Origin: Caballeronia sp. BR00000012568055
GTDB taxonomy: Bacteria; Pseudomonadota; Gammaproteobacteria; Burkholderiales; Burkholderiaceae
Direction: 5' to 3'
DNA length: 36,186 nt
NCBI RefSeq assembly: GCF_029439455.1
Contig: NZ_JAQFVG010000338.1
Coordinates: forward strand, 1 to 36,186
Each line of letters begins with the position of its first letter. Within the stretch, counting starts at the first letter, position 1. The position numbers and the translations under genes were made by a program. The notes beneath the pieces are model-generated. The model did not search any database and had not been told where the DNA came from. It saw nothing but the letters and a program-made list of their open reading frames with translations. Below, piece by piece: positions 1 to 8,836 of the stretch.

Positions 1-837
1 AAGCAGCAAAGGAATTTCATCGCGCCGTTCCCTTAACGCGGGCAACGTCAAATGAATCACGCTAAGCCGATAAAACAAGTCCTCGCGAAAGCGTCCTTCG
101 TCGCAGAACTGACGCAGGTTCCGGTTCGTCGCGGCAACAATACGCGTATCCACTGCAATCGGCTCGTCAGAGCCTACGCGCTGAATCTCATGCGCTTCGA
201 GCACACGCAACAACTTCACCTGACCCGTCAGAGGCAGTTCGCCGATTTCATCCAGAAAGATCGTGCCGGTATGCGCACTTTCGAATTTTCCCTTGCGATC
301 ATTCGTAGCGCCCGTAAAAGCACCCTTGCGATGCCCGAATAACTCCGACTCCAGCAGATTGTCCGGAATCGCGCCACAGTTCACGGAGATATAAGGCTTG
401 TCCGCGCGCAAACCATTCGCATGAATGACCTTGGCCATTAATTCCTTACCCGTCCCGCTTTCGCCATCGATCAAAACGGGAAGATCGGTCGGCGCCGCTT
501 TTTCGGCAATTTCAAGCGCTTCGAGCAGCTTAGGGTTATCGCCAAATGTGCCTTCGAATACGAAGCTACGTTCGATCAAAGCCTGACGTCGCGCGCCTGG
601 CGTCATATCGCGCTTAGGCTCGGCCGCAGCGGCCTGCACGAAGCGTTCCTTGTGCGACATCTGCATAACTTCGTCGCGCAAGGAACTCGCTTGCCTAAGA
701 AGCTTTTCAATCTCAGGACGTTCGAGCCGAGAAGTCCAGCGCAGAGTCGAGCGCAATATCTCTATCTTCTCGATCAATCCCGCATAAGAAATGGCCGATA
801 CGGGTGCTTCACTTTCTGGCTGGTCAAGTATCTTCAT
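1..837 (-). CDS. sigma-54-dependent activator (bacterial enhancer-binding protein), partial
   Basis: I translated this by hand from the minus strand; the gene runs off the left edge, so the C-terminal part of the AAA+ domain and any Fis-type HTH are missing. The visible part has a Walker A (GESGTGKE), the sigma-54 contact loop GAFTGA, a Walker B (TIFLDEIGELP), and RFREDLFYRL further on, which together are diagnostic of NtrC-family activators. About 95 residues precede the AAA+ domain. They look helical and Glu/Arg-rich and contain no recognisable receiver, PAS or GAF domain. The ATG lies inside the stop of the upstream exporter gene (ATGA overlap), so translation is probably coupled and the activator belongs to the peptide-export operon. 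It is inferred to drive the sigma-54 promoter at 11680-11695. The family assignment is certain; the target is inferred. Confidence 0.93.
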   Translation of the reverse strand, partial: MKILDQPESEAPVSAISYAGLIEKIEILRSTLRWTSRLERPEIEKLLRQASSLRDEVMQMSHKERFVQAAAAEPKRDMTPGARRQALIERSFVFEGTFGDNPKLLEALEIAEKAAPTDLPVLIDGESGTGKELMAKVIHANGLRADKPYISVNCGAIPDNLLESELFGHRKGAFTGATNDRKGKFESAHTGTIFLDEIGELPLTGQVKLLRVLEAHEIQRVGSDEPIAVDTRIVAATNRNLRQFCDEGRFREDLFYRLSVIHLTLPALRERRDEIPLLL

Positions 838-3800
838 GCTGCGCTCAATTGCTTTTGTACGAGTTGGTAGTACATGCCCTTTCTCGCAACGAGTTCGTCA
901 TGCTTGCCCTGCTCGACAATACCGCCTTCGTACAGCACGAGAATCTTGTCGGCACGCATGATGGTGGACAATCTGTGCGCGATGATTACCGCCGTGCGCC
1001 CCTTCAATATCTCTTGCATATTGCCGAGAATATTGCTCTCGGATTGTGTGTCGAGTGCGGATGTCGCTTCATCGAACACGAGCAAACGCGGGTCGTGATA
1101 CAAGGCGCGCGCAATGCACAGCCGCTGAATCTGACCGCCCGACAATCCCACGCCACGCTCACCAACGATCTGTTCGTAGCCCAAAGGCATCTTGGCGATA
1201 AACGCGTGCGCGTCCGCCATTTTCGCGACTTCTTCTATTCGTCTTCGATCAGGCGCTTCATCGCCGCTGGCGATATTTTCTGCAATCGTCCCGGAAAACA
1301 GCAGGTTGCTTTGCATCACATAGCCAATCTGCGCGCGATAAAAGCCTTTGTCGATCACACCAAGATCGTAGCCATCGACCGTCATTTTGCCGTCCGTTGG
1401 CGCATAAAAGCCGACTAGCAGTTTGGCGAGCGTCGTTTTACCGGAACCACTCCGTCCGACAATGGCAATCAACTCTCCGGGCTTGATGTCGAAGCTGATG
1501 TTTTCCAGCACGTACGGAACATCGCCGTCGCCATAACGGAAATACACGCCTTTAAAGCTGATATCGCCCTGCAAATCGGGCAGCATGACGCGTTGCTGCA
1601 TATCGGAAGGCTTTTGCTCGGGTTCGATGTCGAGCACGTCGCCTAAACGTTCCATTGCTACGCCTGCATCGTTAAGCAGACTCCACAAACCGATCAGCCC
1701 CATCAAAGGCGATAACACGCTGCCCATGAAGGCGTTAAACGCAATCAATTGCCCGATGGTCAGCTCACGCGCTAGAACAAGATTTGCTCCGACCCACAAC
1801 ACCGCAATCGTCGTCGCGGCGTTGAGGACCTGACTGCATACGCCGACGCTAAGATTGAAGCGCTGCGCTTTGTACTGCAATTCAAGGGACTTCGCGTATT
1901 TCTTCTCCCACTTAAGACGCACAGCGCGCTCGATCCCCATGCCCTTCACGGTCTCGACGCCGCCCAGCGCTTCCATCAGAAAAGACCGTGCATCCGTGCC
2001 GGATGAAAACATTTCGCGCGCGTTCTGCTTGATGCGTGGTGTGGCAATCACGGTCAAGGCCATCATCGGAATGACGAAGGCAATCAGCACGAAGGTTAGC
2101 TTCACGTTATATAGAAACATGATCGTGAAGTAGATGAAGATCATTAGCAGATTGAGCACCGTCGTAACCGTAGACTCGGTGAGAAAGGCGCGAATGGTGT
2201 GGTTTTCCTGAAAACGCGCGAACACGTCGCCGGTCTTGCGCTTGGCAAAGAAACTGAATGGCAAGGAAAACGTGTGCTTGAAGAATTGCGACATCATCGC
2301 GAAGTCCATGTTGCGCACCATGAAGTTCGCCAGATAAGCGCGAATGGTGGACATCAATTGAGAAAACACATTTGCGATGATTAGCCCTGCTATCAACACA
2401 TGCAGCAGACTCACGTTCTGATGCACGATCACGCCGTCGAGAATGTTCTGGATGATGAGCGGCGGAATCACGCCCAGCACCTGAATGACGAACGTCGCCA
2501 AAAACAAGGACAGTAGGATTTTTTTGTACGGCTTGAGATAGCCAACGAAGCGAATCCAGGGTGAACGCGAAACGGTCTGCTGCGTCAAATCCTGCGCGGG
2601 CGCAAAGAGCAGACACGTCCCGCTCCAGCCTCGCTCGAATTCACCTATGGTCATTTTCTTGAAGCCGATGGCCGGGTCGGCAACCCAGACATTTTCCTTG
2701 GAAATGCCATAGACGATGATGTAGTGATAGCCCTCCCAATGCGCAATGAACGGCAACTCGAATCCACGCAAGGACTCGAATGTACATTGCACGCCGCGCG
2801 TAGTAAAACCCAGCGATTCCCCGGCACGTGCCAGTGAATCCAACGTTGCGCCTTGCGTGGTGACATTAGCGAGTTCGCGCAATTTGCCGAGCGTCATGCT
2901 GATGCCGTAATGCCGGCAGATCATCGCAAGACACGCTGCACCACAATCCATTTCCTCCGCCTGTTCGACCCACGCGAAGCGCTTGATCACGCGTTCGCCG
3001 AGTTCAGGCTTGGTGTGAAGGTCAAGCATGGCCGGAAGCTTGCGGCGCTCGGCCAATTTCTTTTGCCGCTGCAATTCCCGCTCGGTAAATCGAATCCGCT
3101 CTTCAAGCACTTCGCGCAGCTTTACATTGCGCTCGATGATGAAATGCACGGTCTTTTCAGGAATGACCAAGAGGCGCGTGTCAACGCTGGCAATGGCGGA
3201 TGCCATTTGCTCTTGACGCATCACACAAGCCTTTTCCCCAAAAATTTCGCCTGGACCTAGCGTTGCGAGCACATGCTGCGTGCCGCCCTCTTCCCGCACG
3301 ATACGCACTTCACCTTGACGTACGACATAAAGACGACGATCGTCGCGTGAGTCTTGCTTAAGAATTTCCTTGTTCTCGCCGACGCGTTTGACGCCGACAC
3401 TGCGCACACATTCTTCGAGTTCCGCCTTGTTCAGCTTGCCGCGTAAATCGAATAACGAAGCCACGAAGCCGCCCGCACTGGCGATCGCCACATAGCTCGT
3501 CACAAACGCAAGCGCATCGGGATTTCTGGCGATAATCGGCTCTATCGCGCGTCTGGGAATGAATAACAACTCCGTCTTGCCAGAGGATCGCACCGACGAT
3601 TCGTGCCGATAGTCGCGCAGCATCGCGATATCCGCGAACGTCTCGCGTTCTTTCTTCACGCCCATCGAAATTTCTTTGCCGTGTTCCTCGGTAAAGATGC
3701 GCACCGAGCCTGCTTTCACGACATAAAGACCATCGGCGGGATCGCCCGCATTGCATACGGTCTCGCCGAAACCGAAGCGGCGCGACTCGGCATGCTCGGC

Positions 3801-3893
3801 CAGTTGCGCAATTTCTTCTTGCGTAAAAGGCGACAGAATCTCGACGGTTGATAGAAAACCGGCTGGAGAATCGAGGCTCGATGGAGCGTCCAT
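834..3893 (-). CDS. peptidase-containing ABC exporter with two N-terminal cNMP-binding-like domains
   Basis: The 1019-residue protein has five modules. Two cyclic-nucleotide-binding-like (CNB) domains lie at about 15-130 and 150-275. A C39 bacteriocin-processing peptidase follows at about 303-432, with Q311, C317 (in MDCGAACL), H390 (HYIIVYG) and D406 (ADP), so its catalytic site is intact. The membrane domain is at about 450-745. The nucleotide-binding domain at 775-1015 has Walker A GRSGSGKTT, signature LSGGQ and Walker B LLVFDE. C39 exporters cut leaders after a Gly-Gly pair and export the core; the three precursors at 10607-11583 carry such leaders. The second CNB keeps GEIFGE, but neither shows the usual Arg-Ser/Thr-Ala phosphate-binding motif, so nucleotide binding is doubtful. 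The gene starts 6 bases after the isomerase stop. It has no strong ribosome binding site, which suggests coupling. Confidence 0.95.
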   Translation of the reverse strand: MDAPSSLDSPAGFLSTVEILSPFTQEEIAQLAEHAESRRFGFGETVCNAGDPADGLYVVKAGSVRIFTEEHGKEISMGVKKERETFADIAMLRDYRHESSVRSSGKTELLFIPRRAIEPIIARNPDALAFVTSYVAIASAGGFVASLFDLRGKLNKAELEECVRSVGVKRVGENKEILKQDSRDDRRLYVVRQGEVRIVREEGGTQHVLATLGPGEIFGEKACVMRQEQMASAIASVDTRLLVIPEKTVHFIIERNVKLREVLEERIRFTERELQRQKKLAERRKLPAMLDLHTKPELGERVIKRFAWVEQAEEMDCGAACLAMICRHYGISMTLGKLRELANVTTQGATLDSLARAGESLGFTTRGVQCTFESLRGFELPFIAHWEGYHYIIVYGISKENVWVADPAIGFKKMTIGEFERGWSGTCLLFAPAQDLTQQTVSRSPWIRFVGYLKPYKKILLSLFLATFVIQVLGVIPPLIIQNILDGVIVHQNVSLLHVLIAGLIIANVFSQLMSTIRAYLANFMVRNMDFAMMSQFFKHTFSLPFSFFAKRKTGDVFARFQENHTIRAFLTESTVTTVLNLLMIFIYFTIMFLYNVKLTFVLIAFVIPMMALTVIATPRIKQNAREMFSSGTDARSFLMEALGGVETVKGMGIERAVRLKWEKKYAKSLELQYKAQRFNLSVGVCSQVLNAATTIAVLWVGANLVLARELTIGQLIAFNAFMGSVLSPLMGLIGLWSLLNDAGVAMERLGDVLDIEPEQKPSDMQQRVMLPDLQGDISFKGVYFRYGDGDVPYVLENISFDIKPGELIAIVGRSGSGKTTLAKLLVGFYAPTDGKMTVDGYDLGVIDKGFYRAQIGYVMQSNLLFSGTIAENIASGDEAPDRRRIEEVAKMADAHAFIAKMPLGYEQIVGERGVGLSGGQIQRLCIARALYHDPRLLVFDEATSALDTQSESNILGNMQEILKGRTAVIIAHRLSTIMRADKILVLYEGGIVEQGKHDELVARKGMYYQLVQKQLSAA

Positions 3894-3899
3894 ATTTTC

Positions 3900-4652
3900 T
3901 TAGCGCGCCTCGATGACATGTTCCTGAGCACGCGCGAGCATCCATTCCTCGCGCAAGAGTCGGCGGATTTCAGCCGTTACGTCTTCATCCAGCTTGGCCG
4001 GATTCTTAGCCGTGACCGCAAAGATTTCATAAGAGCGGCCATCAGCCGATACGAACGGGCCGAGCAAATCACCGGCTTCGGCGTTAAAGACTTTCGCTTC
4101 GATTTCCGGCTTGAGTTGACCACGCATCACGCGACCAATAACGCCGCCTTCATCGCGCGTATCGGCTAAAGAATGTTCGCGCGCCATCTCGGCAAAGCTG
4201 TCGGGATCGTCGTTCAGATACGAGATCATTTCCTTGGCGCTGCCTTCGGTGTCGAGCAGAATATGGCTCACTTCTATGCTGTCGAACTTAGGCGAATTAA
4301 GCTGGAAATATTCCTCGACCTCGCGTTCGGTGCCTACACGCTCAAGCATTTTTTCCTGATAAAGCGTGTCGGTGATAAAGACTTCGAATTCATCGAGACT
4401 CACGTTGAGCGCATCGAGATAATTGTTCATGTCCGCCGCGCGATGCAGCCCGCGAATGCGTCTGAACTGGTCCGCACGCGTCTGGATGTCGTCCGCACTG
4501 ACCTCGACGCCCGCTTTCTTGGCGGCGCGCACCGTGACCTTGTCGCGCACGAGTTGCTCGATCAGTCCGTCGAACTGGCCGCTAAGCTTTAAAAGCCTGA
4601 TGAATTCGCCGACATCGACTACTTCTTCGTCGATACGCACAATCGCCGTCAT
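3900..4652 (-). CDS. parvulin/SurA-like peptidyl-prolyl isomerase, no signal peptide
   Basis: The 250-residue protein has a helical N-terminal half and a parvulin-type isomerase domain at about 125-215, marked by the VSHILLDTE start, a DEGGVIG segment and a GPF motif near the end. No signal peptide or membrane segment is visible, so unlike periplasmic SurA it should stay in the cytoplasm. A GGAG ribosome binding site precedes the ATG. It sits between the HlyD-like gene (73-base gap) and the exporter (6 bases). Parvulin genes are known beside C39/HlyD exporters in other bacteria, notably cyanobacteria. A role in holding or folding the precursor peptides before export is plausible but inferred. 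Only a few prolines occur in the precursor cores, so chaperoning may matter more than isomerisation. Confidence 0.88.
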   Translation of the reverse strand: MTAIVRIDEEVVDVGEFIRLLKLSGQFDGLIEQLVRDKVTVRAAKKAGVEVSADDIQTRADQFRRIRGLHRAADMNNYLDALNVSLDEFEVFITDTLYQEKMLERVGTEREVEEYFQLNSPKFDSIEVSHILLDTEGSAKEMISYLNDDPDSFAEMAREHSLADTRDEGGVIGRVMRGQLKPEIEAKVFNAEAGDLLGPFVSADGRSYEIFAVTAKNPAKLDEDVTAEIRRLLREEWMLARAQEHVIEAR

Positions 4653-4725
4653 GTCGTTCTCCGTTCGGTTTTATGTTCGATCCGTAAGCATGGAATCGTT
4701 GGAACGCGCGTGTAACCCCCCTTGT

Positions 4726-6099
4726 TTATCCCGCCACATCGCGGAACGGATCGAGACCGAGGTCGATCAAACGACGCTCGCGCACTACGATCTCCGCTGT
4801 AGCAGTCATGCCGTAACGCAAAGGGTATTTCGTGTCGGCCACCTGGTAGTAGTCGCGGTCGAGCGTTACGCGCCCTTCGTAGACCGGTTGCTTGGAGGTC
4901 GGACTCGGTTTGGTTGCGGGCGAGATAAAGGCAAGCGTGCCGTCGATTACGCCATAGCGCTGATAAGGAAACGCATTGAATTTCAGCTTGACGCGCTGCC
5001 CTTCACGCAAAAATGCGCGGTCATGCTCGGCAATTTCGATCTTGAGCACCGGCTTAGCATTGGCTGGCGCAATGCCGCCTAAAGGGGTATTCGCCTGAAT
5101 CTTGTCGCCCGGTTGTGTCGATGTCACATCCGTGACCACACCCGACACCGGGGAAAGAATCAGCAGAAAATTATCCTTGTCGATATTTTCAAACTTGATG
5201 CGTGCGGCGGCTTCAGCAACCAGCCGTGCGGTCTGCAATTGCAGCCGCAGCTTGTCTTCTGTGCTTGCCACTTCGCGCATGGCGGATTCATATTGCAAAC
5301 GCAGGTTTGTGGACTCCTGTCCACTTACTTCCAGTTGCTGTTTGGCTTGCGTGAAATCATGGCTCAAGCGGAAATCTAACTCAGCCAATTTGGATTGCTC
5401 GACACGATACGCGCCATCCGCTTCCAGATAAGCATTGCGCTTAGCTTCCACTTGCGATTCCGATACGCCGCCGCCGCCCGGCAAGGCAATCAAACGTTGA
5501 AAGCGATCGAAGTCGGTTTTGGCGGCATCGCGCGCACGGCGTGCGTTATCCAGCACGCTGCGTTGCTCCTGCAATTGCGCTTTCTGCCCTTCCGCAAGCT
5601 TGCTGGTGCCTTCATTCACACGCTGCTGATGTTGATGTTCTTCCACTTCCATCTGGTCTTTTAGCGCAGCAATCTTGCGCTGCATAAGCAATTTTTTCTC
5701 TGGGAATTGCTTCCATTCGCGCTCTGCGTCGTCCAGTTTGAGTTGCGCTTCCAGTGCATTGGTGGCGGCTTCAATCGCGCCGCGCGCATTGAGACGAGCA
5801 ACGACATCGTCTTTGCGAACTGGCTGACCTTCAGCGATATAAAGATCGGCTAACTCACCATCGATAGGCGCATAAAAGCGCCGCACTTCCGACTCAGGTG
5901 CAAGCGTGCCCTGAGCGGTCACCATCACATCCGCGTGCCCGATGAACGACCACAAGACGCCCGCGACGACGAGCGCAACCATTGCGAGCACCAGCATTTG
6001 CGTGAGTTTTAGCGGCTCGGCCGTGAGAATGGCAATACCTTCAGCGCCATGATCGCCAAGCGCTTCGGAAAGCGGCTTGAGTTGCAGATCTCGTTTCAC
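4726..6099 (-). CDS. HlyD-family membrane fusion protein (periplasmic adaptor)
   Basis: The 457-residue protein has a short cytoplasmic N-terminus and one membrane segment at about 32-54. A first lipoyl-like half (FYAPIDGELADLYIAEGQ) follows, then a long charged coiled-coil region at about 110-300 rich in Glu, Gln, Lys and Arg. A second lipoyl half (LILSPVSGVVTDV) and a C-terminal beta domain (EHDRAFLREGQRVKLKF) complete the HlyD/CyaD pattern. The adaptor would bridge the inner-membrane ABC exporter and the outer-membrane channel. Translation starts at GTG, whose first bases overlap the stop codon of the FHA gene (GTGA), with GGAGG about nine bases upstream, so the two genes are tightly coupled. 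Confidence 0.95.
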   Translation of the reverse strand: MKRDLQLKPLSEALGDHGAEGIAILTAEPLKLTQMLVLAMVALVVAGVLWSFIGHADVMVTAQGTLAPESEVRRFYAPIDGELADLYIAEGQPVRKDDVVARLNARGAIEAATNALEAQLKLDDAEREWKQFPEKKLLMQRKIAALKDQMEVEEHQHQQRVNEGTSKLAEGQKAQLQEQRSVLDNARRARDAAKTDFDRFQRLIALPGGGGVSESQVEAKRNAYLEADGAYRVEQSKLAELDFRLSHDFTQAKQQLEVSGQESTNLRLQYESAMREVASTEDKLRLQLQTARLVAEAAARIKFENIDKDNFLLILSPVSGVVTDVTSTQPGDKIQANTPLGGIAPANAKPVLKIEIAEHDRAFLREGQRVKLKFNAFPYQRYGVIDGTLAFISPATKPSPTSKQPVYEGRVTLDRDYYQVADTKYPLRYGMTATAEIVVRERRLIDLGLDPFRDVAG

Positions 6100-8570
6100 T
6101 GCTCACGTCCTCCGCCTATCAACGCCAGCTTGGTTTTAAGCAGCTCAGGTTCGAGCACCATGTGCAGATCCTGAAGCGAGCGCGTTTGCAAAGCCGCTTC
6201 GTTATCGATTTCCTTAGCGAGCGCCGTCCATTTCGCACTATCCGCTTTGACCTGACGGAAAATGCGCATGCCACGCGTCGATGCGTCTTCTGCACCGGAA
6301 AGCAAACGTGCTTGCGAGCGGAAGGAATCGGACACGCCGGACTCCAGCCGTTGCGATCCGCCTATTCCACCGTTCGTCCGATATTGCGTCCAAAGCGTCT
6401 GCGCCTGAGTCATCAGCGATTGCGCGCGCGCAACCGCTTTATCCTTTAGCGCAGCAATTTCCGGAGCCGTGGTCTTGGCAAAGTAAATATCGCTTTGAAG
6501 ATCGAGCGCCTCATAGAAGGACAACAGCGCGTCTTCATAGCCCTTTGTGCCGCGCGCCTTTTGCAAGTCGGCGTATTGCGCGGCGATCGCTTTCTTGTGC
6601 GCCAATTCCTTTTGCGCCATCGGCGACCACGCGCCTTGTGGCAGCTTCTGCAATCTTTCGATCGCTTGCGCGGTGCGTCCGTTGTTCCAGGCGTCGTCAA
6701 CGGCGGCGTATTGCGCCAGTACATCGGCGGGCGGCAACTGGCCCGCGCTCATCTGTTTGAACGCATCTTGAAACGGCGGCGTCGAGAAGCTCGCCTTTTT
6801 TAGCGATGCCGCCAAAGGCGCAAGGCTCACGCCGTTGATATCTCGCCGCACTGCTGCATACGTATCAATGTCGGCGCGCACACGATCTAATCCGCTAAGG
6901 CGCGGGTATTTATCCGCATACTCGTTGACGCTTGCCGTGACCGCATCGAGATCGTCTTGAGAGAGGCCTTTAGCAATATTCGCATTGAGCCGATCGATTG
7001 CAGCAAGGTAAACGGAATCGTCGCTTTGCAGTTTTCGCAAATGGCTTAGCGCCAAGGCATAGGGTTCACGAAACTCCGGTACGTATCCGGCAATGCGATC
7101 CAGATCGCGCTGATGCCCTGACGCATCCGCTTCCCAATGCTTGAGGATCGCGCCAATACGCGCCTCATCCTGATAGATGCGAATGGGCGCCTCGGAGCCG
7201 CCTCGACTCACCACGAAGCCTTCCAGCTTGCCGATCCAGCTTAGCTCACCAATCATCGAACGAACGTCCGGATTATTCGTACTCAACGCGTTCATCTGCG
7301 CGATGATCGCGTCGGCGCTTGCGTAGTCGCGCTTGCGTAACGCAGCAAGCCACGCAGGCACATTCGACTTAAGCACCGCTTCCGTATTCATCGACGTAAA
7401 GCGCGCTTCGTTTGGATGCGTGTTAAGAAATTCATTACTGGTTGCTGCAGCCTTAGCGTATTCGCCATTCGACATCAAGGCTTTCGCGTCGCGTTCGTTA
7501 GAGCCGCTGTAGAAGATCGCCGTGCCGGCTGCGATTAAAGCCACCAACAAGCATGCGAGCACCCGGCGCGTGCGTCTCGCCGCGCGTTGATCGTCGCCAC
7601 GAAGCACCGAACGGAACTCTGAGACGAAGAGCATGAACTTGCTGCGTTTGACGTTGCGCGCGTCCTGATCCTGCTCTTGTGCGGCGTCGGGCTTTGCGGC
7701 GTCTTCGTTGATCTCGTCTTCGCGAGCAGCGGCCTGATCGACGCAAAAAATGTCGAGAAACGAATGCGCCGATCCGACGAACGTCGTCTTGTCGCTATCG
7801 AATTCCTCTTGCGCTTGCGCCTGAGCGACGGCCAATTCCGTCAACGTCGATTCGCTTTCTTCGCCACGCAGTTTCACCGTATAGGCGAAATGCGTACCGC
7901 CGAACGCGACGCCATCACCATTTTTCAACTCGACCGCAGACGCCGCGATGCGCTCGCCATTCACGAAAGTGCCGTTCGTGCTGCCCAAATCTTCGACAAA
8001 TGGCGCTCCGCTCTTGATAAACACATGCGCATGACGCCTAGAAACGTAGTTCACTTGATGCGGATAAGCCTCGCGATAACGCGCGAACGTATCGTCAGTT
8101 TTACTGATGAGAAATGGAAATTGCGTGAGTTCGATCGGCGCTAAGCCGAGATCGTCGCGTTGTGGCACAAGCGTGACGGCGAGCGGTTTAGGCGTAACGG
8201 CGTGCCTTGCGCGCGGCGCGAATTGCACGCGATAAGACAGCTTGCTGCCAAACGCAATTTCATCACCGCTCTTCAAGCGCGCCGGCGTTTCGCGCACGGC
8301 AACGCCGTTGACCGCCGTGCCATTCTTGCTGCCGAGATCCGCGATATAGACAAAGCCATGCTCGATAAATATGCGCGCGTGACGCCGCGAGAGCTGCGCC
8401 ACCGCTTCGGGCGGGCTGGTATCGAACGGAGATTCCAGCCGGCCAATAGCAAAGAGATTTTCGTCGATACGAATTTCCGCCAGCTCGACGGCGTTCGGTT
8501 TGAGAACGACGTCGAAGGCTTCTCCCACGCTTGGCTTTTCGGCTGTCGAATCGCTCAGGGCCATGTCCAT
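6096..8570 (-). CDS. double FHA-domain single-pass membrane protein of the peptide-export operon
   Basis: The protein has two forkhead-associated (FHA) phosphothreonine-binding domains: the first with GRLESPF, SRRHARI and LGSKNGT, the second with SRRHAHV and LGSTNGTFVNG. An acidic linker, one membrane segment (ACLLVALIAAGTAIFYSG) and a roughly 450-residue helical Ala/Gln/Lys-rich C-terminal part follow. The N-terminal FHA domains should be cytoplasmic and the long helical part periplasmic. A Thr pair in the linker (DSDKTTFVG) could be a phosphorylation site, but no Ser/Thr kinase gene is visible here. The longest frame begins at 8636. I prefer ATG 8570, because the extra residues are Arg/Pro-rich and a small frame ends one base before 8570. 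The gene overlaps the HlyD start. It may be a scaffold or gate for export; this is inferred. Confidence 0.9.
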   Translation of the reverse strand: MDMALSDSTAEKPSVGEAFDVVLKPNAVELAEIRIDENLFAIGRLESPFDTSPPEAVAQLSRRHARIFIEHGFVYIADLGSKNGTAVNGVAVRETPARLKSGDEIAFGSKLSYRVQFAPRARHAVTPKPLAVTLVPQRDDLGLAPIELTQFPFLISKTDDTFARYREAYPHQVNYVSRRHAHVFIKSGAPFVEDLGSTNGTFVNGERIAASAVELKNGDGVAFGGTHFAYTVKLRGEESESTLTELAVAQAQAQEEFDSDKTTFVGSAHSFLDIFCVDQAAAREDEINEDAAKPDAAQEQDQDARNVKRSKFMLFVSEFRSVLRGDDQRAARRTRRVLACLLVALIAAGTAIFYSGSNERDAKALMSNGEYAKAAATSNEFLNTHPNEARFTSMNTEAVLKSNVPAWLAALRKRDYASADAIIAQMNALSTNNPDVRSMIGELSWIGKLEGFVVSRGGSEAPIRIYQDEARIGAILKHWEADASGHQRDLDRIAGYVPEFREPYALALSHLRKLQSDDSVYLAAIDRLNANIAKGLSQDDLDAVTASVNEYADKYPRLSGLDRVRADIDTYAAVRRDINGVSLAPLAASLKKASFSTPPFQDAFKQMSAGQLPPADVLAQYAAVDDAWNNGRTAQAIERLQKLPQGAWSPMAQKELAHKKAIAAQYADLQKARGTKGYEDALLSFYEALDLQSDIYFAKTTAPEIAALKDKAVARAQSLMTQAQTLWTQYRTNGGIGGSQRLESGVSDSFRSQARLLSGAEDASTRGMRIFRQVKADSAKWTALAKEIDNEAALQTRSLQDLHMVLEPELLKTKLALIGGGREQ

Positions 8571-8571
8571 G

Positions 8572-8718
8572 TCAGCAAGCGCGTCCAGCCGCTGCCGCCG
8601 ACGCGCCAGAGGAATGCCCGGAAAATGCGGGCGCATGGACTGGTTTAATCGTGCCGCTCGCCATGCGCTGCCAGACAGCTTGCATGAATAGCGACTGCTG
8701 AAAGTTTAAGTCTTGCAT
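8572..8718 (-). CDS. possible 48-residue protein coupled to the FHA gene
   Basis: A short minus-strand frame starts MQDLNFQQSLFMQAVWQR, ends in an Ala-rich tail, and stops one base before the preferred FHA start codon (TGA-C-ATG). This spacing is typical of coupled genes. An upstream in-frame ATG at 8757 would make it 61 residues. Neither start has a strong ribosome binding site, and no family is recognised. It could also be only a leader frame that controls FHA translation, or chance. Confidence 0.35.
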   Translation of the reverse strand: MQDLNFQQSLFMQAVWQRMASGTIKPVHAPAFSGHSSGASAAAAGRAC

Positions 8719-8836
8719 CGTCTTAGTCAATCGCGTGGCACTGGCGGCGTACGCCATTTTGCGTGCTGTTTTTGGCGCTTACATGCGCAATTTCGAACGA
8801 CCGTTATGGAATGCTTAGCGGAAATGCCTTAAAAAA

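Noticed and set aside
8815..8832. AGGCATTTCCGCTAAGCA resembling a -24/-12 promoter before the FHA region
   Set aside because: Spacing is again two bases too long and only the GG and GC cores match.
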